Shown here in pieces: positions 1 through 4,925 of a DNA stretch of 9,687 nt. Each line of letters opens with the position of its first letter. Positions within the stretch are counted from its first letter, which is position 1. The DNA comes from Chloroflexota bacterium (GTDB lineage: Bacteria; Chloroflexota; Limnocylindria; QHBO01). The notes below the pieces were generated by a model. The model did no database searches, was not told the origin of the DNA, and worked only from the letters and a program-made list of their open reading frames with translations. The translations under genes were made by a program, and so were the position numbers. The DNA is taken from NCBI GenBank assembly GCA_024636135.1, contig JAGXHP010000173.1:1-9687 (forward strand), in the 5' to 3' direction.

Positions 1-1
1 G

Positions 2-436
2 GTGCAGGAGCTCGTCGACTCGGGGATCGCCGAGGGCGCCGAGATCTTCCAGCCCGACTGCGAGCTTCCCACCCGCGGGTTCTTCTTCCGGCCGACGCTG
101 TTCACCGGGGTGAGCCAGAGCCATCGCATCGCGCAGGAGGAGATTTTTGGCCCGGTGCTGTCCGTGTTGACCTTCCGCACGCCGGACGAGGCGATCGAGA
201 AGGCGAACAACACGCCGTACGGCCTCTCGGCCGGCGTCTGGACGGAGAAGGGCAGCCGCATCTTCAAGATGGTCAATGCCATGCGGGCCGGCGTGGTGTG
301 GGCGAACACGTTCAATCGCTTCGACCCGACCTCGCCGTTCGGTGGGTACAAGGAGTCGGGCTACGGCCGCGAGGGCGGCGTGCACGGCCTGGGGGCGTAT
401 CTCGACCTGTCCGGTAACGGAGCGAACGGCCGATGA
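2..436 (+). CDS. Aldehyde dehydrogenase, C-terminal fragment (5' end outside window)
   Basis: This is the last 144 codons of an NAD(P)-dependent aldehyde dehydrogenase, a cytoplasmic enzyme oxidising an aldehyde to the carboxylate. The reading frame is open at the left edge, so the first visible GTG is not a real start. A full family member is about 480 residues, so roughly the first 340, including the catalytic Cys, are missing. Seen in the fragment (numbered from its first residue): EEIFGPV at 46-52, the motif carrying the conserved cofactor-ribose Glu; ANTF at 101-104; and PFGGYKESG at 112-120, the hallmark ALDH C-terminal signature. The TGA stop overlaps the next gene's ATG (ATGA), implying translational coupling. 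The neighbour is an ALDH-fold protein without a catalytic domain, so this gene probably supplies the active subunit of an ALDH16-like pair. The ALDH assignment is secure; the aldehyde substrate cannot be told. Confidence 0.95.
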   Translation: MQELVDSGIAEGAEIFQPDCELPTRGFFFRPTLFTGVSQSHRIAQEEIFGPVLSVLTFRTPDEAIEKANNTPYGLSAGVWTEKGSRIFKMVNAMRAGVVWANTFNRFDPTSPFGGYKESGYGREGGVHGLGAYLDLSGNGANGR

Positions 437-1413
437 GCCCGCGGACGAAGACCGCCTCGCGTGCGAAGCGCCCATCGGTGCTCGACCAGCGGGCGGCACA
501 GCCGCTCGTCACCACGAATGGTGCCGTCGTGCGCGGCGACCGCATCGGCGTGCGCAAGACGTACAAGCTCTACATCGGCGGCGCGTTCCCGCGCACCGAG
601 TCCGGGCGTTCGTACGAGATCTTCGGTGCGAAGGGCGAGCTGCTGGCCAACGCCTGTCGCGGGACGCGCAAGGACATCCGCGAGGCCGTCCGGGCCGCCC
701 GCAAGGCCCAGGGCGGATGGGCGTCGAAGGCAGCGTTCAACCGCAGCCAGATCCTCTACCGCATCGCGGAGCTCATGGAGGGGCGCCGCGACCAGTTCGT
801 TGCGGAGGTGATGGTGTCCGATGGCGTCGGTCGGGCTCGCGCCACGCGCCTTGTCGACGCGGCGATCGACCGCTGGGTCTGGTATGCCGGCTGGGCGGAC
901 AAGTACACGCAGTCGATCGGCACGGTGAATCCCGTGGCGGGAAGCTACTTCAACTTCAGCATTCCCGAGCCCACGGGCGTGGTCGGCGTCATCGCTCCCG
1001 AAGCCTCGAGCCTGCTCGGCCTCGTGAGCCGCCTTGCCCCGGTGATCGTGAGCGGCAATGCGGCCGTCGTCCTTGCTTCCGAGTCGCGTCCGCTGCCGGC
1101 GGTGACGCTGACCGAGGTGCTCGCCACGTCCGATGTGCCGGGGGGAGTCGTGAACCTCATCACCGGACTGCGGCGAGAGCTCGTCGGGCACCTGGCGGGC
1201 CACATGGACGTCAACGCCCTCGACGCATTCGGAGCGTCTCCGGACGAGGCCGTGGCGCTCCAGGAAGTGGCGGTCGAGAACGTGAAGCGCTTCGTGCCGC
1301 CGCCGGTCGCTGGCCTCGACCGCTACGACTGGCTCGCCGACGGCGCGCAGTCGCCCTACCTCATCGGCGAGTACATCGAGATCAAGACCGTCTGGCACCC
1401 CATCGGCGCCTGA
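433..1413 (+). CDS. Non-catalytic ALDH16 C-terminal-type protein (truncated aldehyde dehydrogenase fold)
   Basis: This 326-residue protein resembles the N-terminal NAD-binding half of an aldehyde dehydrogenase but stops before the catalytic half. Seen: YKLYIGG at 44-50, then a typical ALDH N-terminal run (DIREAVRAARKAQGGWA at 81-97), PEPTGVVGVIAPE at 178-190, LAPVIVSGNAAVVLAS at 201-216, and an ending of KTVWHPIGA. The only Cys is residue 75, far from any catalytic position, and there is no EEIFGP motif. From memory, the C-terminal pseudo-ALDH domain of ALDH16 is similarly inactive and ends in a comparable K-x-x-W-x-P-x-G motif. The first ~40 residues are basic and Ser/Ala-rich, like a linker. 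Its start overlaps the upstream catalytic ALDH by four bases. Inference: it is the structural, non-catalytic half of a split ALDH16. The alternative, a decayed ALDH, is less likely because the frame is intact and the ending looks conserved. Confidence 0.88.
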   Translation: MSPRTKTASRAKRPSVLDQRAAQPLVTTNGAVVRGDRIGVRKTYKLYIGGAFPRTESGRSYEIFGAKGELLANACRGTRKDIREAVRAARKAQGGWASKAAFNRSQILYRIAELMEGRRDQFVAEVMVSDGVGRARATRLVDAAIDRWVWYAGWADKYTQSIGTVNPVAGSYFNFSIPEPTGVVGVIAPEASSLLGLVSRLAPVIVSGNAAVVLASESRPLPAVTLTEVLATSDVPGGVVNLITGLRRELVGHLAGHMDVNALDAFGASPDEAVALQEVAVENVKRFVPPPVAGLDRYDWLADGAQSPYLIGEYIEIKTVWHPIGA

Positions 1414-1418
1414 CCGAA

Positions 1419-1447
1419 CTGACCCGCCGGGTGCTCGGCCCTAGAAT
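1419..1447 (+). promoter_or_regulatory. Sigma70-like promoter for polX, leaderless
   Basis: CTGACC (1419-1424), a 17-base spacer, and TAGAAT (1442-1447) match the housekeeping -35/-10 arrangement. The polX ATG at 1456 lies 8 bases past the -10 box, where transcription would be expected to start, and there is no room for a ribosome binding site. The mRNA is therefore probably leaderless. The promoter occupies nearly the whole 42-base gap after the ALDH16-like gene, separating that operon from polX. Start sites are inferred from spacing only. Confidence 0.65.
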
Positions 1448-1455
1448 GGCCCGCG

Positions 1456-3207
1456 ATGCCTCGACCACGGAGCGTGTCGCGCAGCGACGACGCCGTCATC
1501 AGCAACGCGGAGCTGGCGCGGATCTTCAACGAGATCGGCGACATGCTCGAGATCCTCGGCGAGGTCGTCTACAAGGCTGTCGCCTACCGCCGCGTGGCCG
1601 ATGCGGTCGAACGGTATCCCGATGATGTGGCGGCACTGTTCCGGCGGGGTCAGCCGCCGAAGCTGCCCGGCGCGGGCGAGGCGCTCACCGCGAAGCTCGC
1701 GGAGCTGTCCGCCAGCGGGCGCCTCGAGTATCACGAACGGCTGCGTGCCCAGGTGCCGGACGGAGTGCTGGACATTCTGCGCATCCCGGGCGTCGGGCCA
1801 AAGACCGTGCGGCTGGTGAGCACCGAGCTGGCCATCCACTCGGTCGAGGCGCTGCGTGCCGCGGCCGAGGAGGGGCGCCTGCGCCATGTCAAGGGCCTGT
1901 CCGAGCGCACCGAGAAGAACATCCTCGACGGGATCTCAAGGCTCGAGCGACGCTCGACGCGCATGCTGATCCACGACGCCGATGCCCTGGTGGCCGGCCT
2001 GGTGGAGCGGCTGCGGGAGGCTCGTGGCGTTCGGCGCATCGAAGTCGCCGGCTCGCTCCGCCGACGCCGCCCGACGATCGGCGACCTCGACCTTCTCGCC
2101 GCGGTCGACGACCCGGCCGCGGTGATCGCGGCACTCGACGGGCTGCGCGAGGTGGACAAGGTCGTGGCGGCCGGCACCGACAAGTCGAGCATCCTGCTTT
2201 CCGACGGCCCGCGCGTCGACCTCATGGTGTGCGAGCCCGAGGCCTGGGGAACGCACCTTGTGCACTTCACGGGCAGCAAGGATCACAACATCGCCCTGCG
2301 CGGCATGGCCCTGGACCGAGGCTGGTCGCTGTCGGAAAAGGGCTGGAAGGTGATCGAGACCGGCGAGCTGCTGCTCGACGGCGAGGAGGCCGACGTTTAC
2401 GAGCGTCTCGGCATGCCCTGGATCCCACCCGAGATGCGCGCTGGGGACGGCGAGATCGAGGCCGCCCTGGCCGATGCGCTGCCCGAGTTGATTACCCATG
2501 CCGACGTGCGCGGCGACACGCACACCCACTCGGACTGGACGGATGGCGTCGACAGCATCGAGACGATGGCTCGCGCGGCCCGGGAACGCGGCCTCGAGTA
2601 CATCGTCCTCACCGACCATTCGCCGTCGCTGGGCGTTGCCCGCGGATTGTCGCCCGATCGCGTGGAGGAGCAGTCGACCGAGATCGCTCGGCTCAACGCC
2701 GAGCTCGGGCCGTTTCGGATCCTGCATGGCACGGAGCTCGAGATCCGCGCCGATGCCACCCTCGACTACCCCGATGAGCTCCTGGCACGATTCGACGTCG
2801 TCATCGCGAGCATCCATACCGGCCGGGGCCAGTCCAGCGAGCAGCTCACCGCGCGGGCGCTTGCCGCGATCGAGAGTCCCCACGTCGACGTCCTGGCGCA
2901 TCCGTCGGGCCGCATCGTGAATCGGCGTGATCCGCTTCCGCTCGACTGGCCTCGTGTCTTCGAAGCTGCGGCGCGCCACCGGACGGCGCTCGAGATCAAC
3001 GGCAGCCCGCGCCTGGATCTCGACGACTCGCTGGCCCGCGCCGCCGGCCGTGCCGGCGCCCGCCTGACCGTCGCGTCCGATGCGCACCGAACGGAGGAGC
3101 TGGGACAACAGGCGTACGCCGTGGACCTCGCCCGCCGCGCCTGGCTTCGTGCCGACCAGGTGCTGGCAACGTCCAGCGCGGACGACCTCATCGAGTCGCT
3201 CCGATGA
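1456..3207 (+). CDS. polX: DNA polymerase X family protein with PHP 3'-5' exonuclease domain
   Basis: A 583-residue bacterial PolX, normal length for the family, acting in gap filling and base-excision or end repair. Domains in order: an N-terminal 8-kDa-like helical region (about 15-100, ALARIF...AYRRVADAV); a helix-hairpin-helix DNA-binding motif (LRIPGVGPKTV, 108-118); the palm nucleotidyltransferase motif GSLRR...GDLDLL, with metal-binding Asp210 and Asp212 and a probable third at Asp255 (RVDLMV); and a C-terminal PHP domain from about 350. PHP metal ligands visible are DTHTH (354-358, His355 and His357), TDH (386-388), IHTG (453-456), AHPSGR (481-486) and SDAHR (541-545). The full set suggests an active Mn-dependent nuclease. 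The ATG at 1456 is favoured because it sits just downstream of a good -10 box, giving a leaderless message. The stop overlaps the next ATG by four bases, so the membrane-protein gene downstream is co-transcribed. Both active sites look intact. Confidence 0.97.
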   Translation: MPRPRSVSRSDDAVISNAELARIFNEIGDMLEILGEVVYKAVAYRRVADAVERYPDDVAALFRRGQPPKLPGAGEALTAKLAELSASGRLEYHERLRAQVPDGVLDILRIPGVGPKTVRLVSTELAIHSVEALRAAAEEGRLRHVKGLSERTEKNILDGISRLERRSTRMLIHDADALVAGLVERLREARGVRRIEVAGSLRRRRPTIGDLDLLAAVDDPAAVIAALDGLREVDKVVAAGTDKSSILLSDGPRVDLMVCEPEAWGTHLVHFTGSKDHNIALRGMALDRGWSLSEKGWKVIETGELLLDGEEADVYERLGMPWIPPEMRAGDGEIEAALADALPELITHADVRGDTHTHSDWTDGVDSIETMARAARERGLEYIVLTDHSPSLGVARGLSPDRVEEQSTEIARLNAELGPFRILHGTELEIRADATLDYPDELLARFDVVIASIHTGRGQSSEQLTARALAAIESPHVDVLAHPSGRIVNRRDPLPLDWPRVFEAAARHRTALEINGSPRLDLDDSLARAAGRAGARLTVASDAHRTEELGQQAYAVDLARRAWLRADQVLATSSADDLIESLR

Positions 3208-3980
3208 TTGCCCGCGTCTTCGGCGACCGTCGGCGCCTGGCGATCCTGCGCCGGGTGGATCGACCGGCGGCAGCGCTCTTGGCCATCGCACAGGCCCTGG
3301 TGGCGGCCGCGGGCTGGTTCGTTGAACCGGTCTGGCTGGCCGTGGCCATCGCGGGCCAGCTGGTGCTGGGCGGGGTCGTGGCGGTCCGGGTCATCGGGCC
3401 GGCGCGGTCCGACCTGGGTCTCGCACGCTACGCGATTCCCTCCACGGCCGGGATCGCCGCGACGCTCTTCGGTCGCCTGATCCCCGGCGGGCTGAGCCTG
3501 CTGCTCGTCCCGATCCTCGCTATTCTGCTGTGGTCCGTCACGTACCTCGAGCTGCGCCTCGAACGTGGCGCCGGCGGGCGCACGATCGGCGTCGTGCTCA
3601 TGACCGGGATCCTGTTCGGCGCCGCGGCCGGGCTGCTCGTCCTGTTCGGGGTCCAGAGCTGGCCGACGCCCATCCTGCTCGTCGCGGCAATTGCCCTGCC
3701 GCTGGCATTGCGAGCCGCGGACGCGCGCGAGACGATGGGCGTCCAGGGCGTCGGACAGGCGCTGCTTCACGTCCTGGTGGTGGTGCAGGTAGGCGTCGCG
3801 ACCGTGCTGCTCGCCCTCCCGATCAGCGTCATGGCGGCGCTCATTGCCTTGGCTTTTTACACCTGGTCCGGAGCGGTCGACGCCCTCCGCGGGCCGGCGT
3901 CCGGGCGCAGCGTGGCCATCGAGTACGGCGCTCTGCTCATCCTCGGCGTGGTGGTTGCACTGTTCCTGCATCGGCCCTGA
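3204..3980 (+). CDS. Multi-pass membrane protein of unknown function
   Basis: A 258-residue hydrophobic protein that I do not recognise. Seen: a short basic N-terminus (RVFGDRRRLAILRRVDR, 4-20), probably cytoplasmic, then about seven or eight hydrophobic stretches at roughly 21-40, 43-64, 78-92, 95-115, 126-150, 155-170, 184-220 (long enough for two helices) and 240-256. The basic loop around 116-126 (ELRLERGAGGR) fits the positive-inside rule. No nucleotide-binding motif, charged transporter signature or cysteine pair is visible. Its ATG overlaps the polX stop by four bases, so it is translated from the polX message, and the next gene has its own promoter. Operon position gives no clear function, because polX is not known to need a membrane partner. 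Frame, start and intact length are well supported; function is open. Confidence 0.85.
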   Translation: MIARVFGDRRRLAILRRVDRPAAALLAIAQALVAAAGWFVEPVWLAVAIAGQLVLGGVVAVRVIGPARSDLGLARYAIPSTAGIAATLFGRLIPGGLSLLLVPILAILLWSVTYLELRLERGAGGRTIGVVLMTGILFGAAAGLLVLFGVQSWPTPILLVAAIALPLALRAADARETMGVQGVGQALLHVLVVVQVGVATVLLALPISVMAALIALAFYTWSGAVDALRGPASGRSVAIEYGALLILGVVVALFLHRP

Positions 3981-4002
3981 ACGGCGCCCGCAGGGGCTCG
4001 CG

Positions 4003-4031
4003 TTGACACCCTCCGGGGCCGGTGGTACAAG
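4003..4031 (+). promoter_or_regulatory. Strong sigma70-like promoter for the TPR / methylase-like gene pair
   Basis: TTGACA (4003-4008) is a perfect -35 hexamer. A 17-base spacer leads to TACAAG (4026-4031), five of six matches to TACAAT. Transcription would start near 4038, giving a leader of about 38 bases to the ATG at 4076. The promoter lies in the 95-base gap between the membrane-protein gene and the TPR gene, so the downstream pair is an independent transcription unit. It also rules out the in-frame GTG at 4022 as a start codon from this promoter, since that codon falls between the two boxes. Confidence 0.75.
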
Positions 4032-4075
4032 GGGGCGCTTTCGGCCGGCCTCGGCCGCAGATTCACGATTCGGAG

Positions 4076-4924
4076 ATGCTCACAACGCTCATGGCGCTTG
4101 GAGAAGCTGACGCGACGACCCGACAACGCCGACAGCTGGCCGATGCCGCGATCGCGCACGCAACGCGCGGCGAATGGGAGGCGGCGGTCACAGCGAACCG
4201 CCAGCTCCTCGAGCTCGGACCGGACATCGACGCCTGCAACCGGCTGGGCAAGGCGCTGGCCGAGCTCGGCAAACACGCCGAGGCGCTCGAGGCCTACCAA
4301 CAGGCCCTCGAGCGCGACGCGACGAACCGCATCGCGCAGCGGAACATCGAACGCCTCCGCGTTCTGATGGCCGCGAAGAAGCCCGCGACGAACGGCAAGG
4401 GGCGTCCGGAGAAGGCGCCGGTGACCCTGTTCATCGAGGAGATGGGCAAGACGGGGCGCGCCCGCCTGATCAACCTCGCGGCACCCCGCGTCCTGGCCCC
4501 ACTCTCGGCCGGCGACGCGATCTCCCTGAAGACCCGGGGCGACGAGCTGGTCGCGAGCGTCGGCACGACCGACATCGGCAGCGTCGAGCCGCGCATCGCC
4601 GCGCGCCTGAACAAGATGATCGCCGCCGGGAACCGCTATGACGCGGCCATCACCACCATCCACGAGGGCGGTGGAGAAGTGATGATCATGATCCGGGAGG
4701 TCTTCACGCACCCGAACAACTTCGGGAAGGTCTCGTTCCCGACCCAGGGTCAGGCCGCAACGAGCGTCAGACCGTACATCAAGGGCTCCGCTCTTCGGTA
4801 CGATGACGACGAAGAGGTCGAGGAGACCGACGAGGACGCCGAAGAAGTCGAGGAGCTCGATACGAGCCTGCCCGAGTACTCCGGCGAGCCCGAGGACGAA
4901 GAGGAGCTGGCAGAAGAGCCATAG
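4076..4924 (+). CDS. TPR-repeat protein with HIRAN-like domain and acidic C-terminal tail
   Basis: A 282-residue soluble protein. Seen: two tetratricopeptide-like helical pairs (about 19-50 and 53-86; the second has the NRLGKALAELGKHAEALEAY pattern, Leu/Gly/Ala at TPR positions), a basic linker (101-113), a compact domain at about 115-225, and a tail at 243-282 in which 24 of 40 residues are Asp or Glu. In the middle domain, the run GDELVASVGTTDIGSVEP followed by AARLNKMIAAGNRYDAAI recalls HIRAN domains, which bind DNA ends. That likeness is by eye only. TPRs usually bind partner proteins; acidic tails often mimic DNA or bind basic proteins. The start is chosen downstream of the promoter; ATG 4091 is an alternative, and neither has an ideally spaced ribosome binding site. 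It lies one base upstream of the methylase/nuclease-like gene, so the two products are probably partners. The function is not known. Confidence 0.85.
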   Translation: MLTTLMALGEADATTRQRRQLADAAIAHATRGEWEAAVTANRQLLELGPDIDACNRLGKALAELGKHAEALEAYQQALERDATNRIAQRNIERLRVLMAAKKPATNGKGRPEKAPVTLFIEEMGKTGRARLINLAAPRVLAPLSAGDAISLKTRGDELVASVGTTDIGSVEPRIAARLNKMIAAGNRYDAAITTIHEGGGEVMIMIREVFTHPNNFGKVSFPTQGQAATSVRPYIKGSALRYDDDEEVEETDEDAEEVEELDTSLPEYSGEPEDEEELAEEP

Positions 4925-4925
4925 G

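Noticed and set aside
276..1625. 449-codon plus-strand open frame overlapping both ALDH-fold genes
   Set aside because: It is a third-frame shadow typical of GC-rich DNA. Its protein is dominated by Arg, Gly, Pro and Ala with no domain pattern, while the overlapped frames encode clear ALDH motifs.
1936..3291. 451-codon minus-strand open frame antisense to polX
   Set aside because: Shadow of the polX codon pattern; low-complexity Arg/Gly/Asp-rich product with no recognisable motif or start signal.
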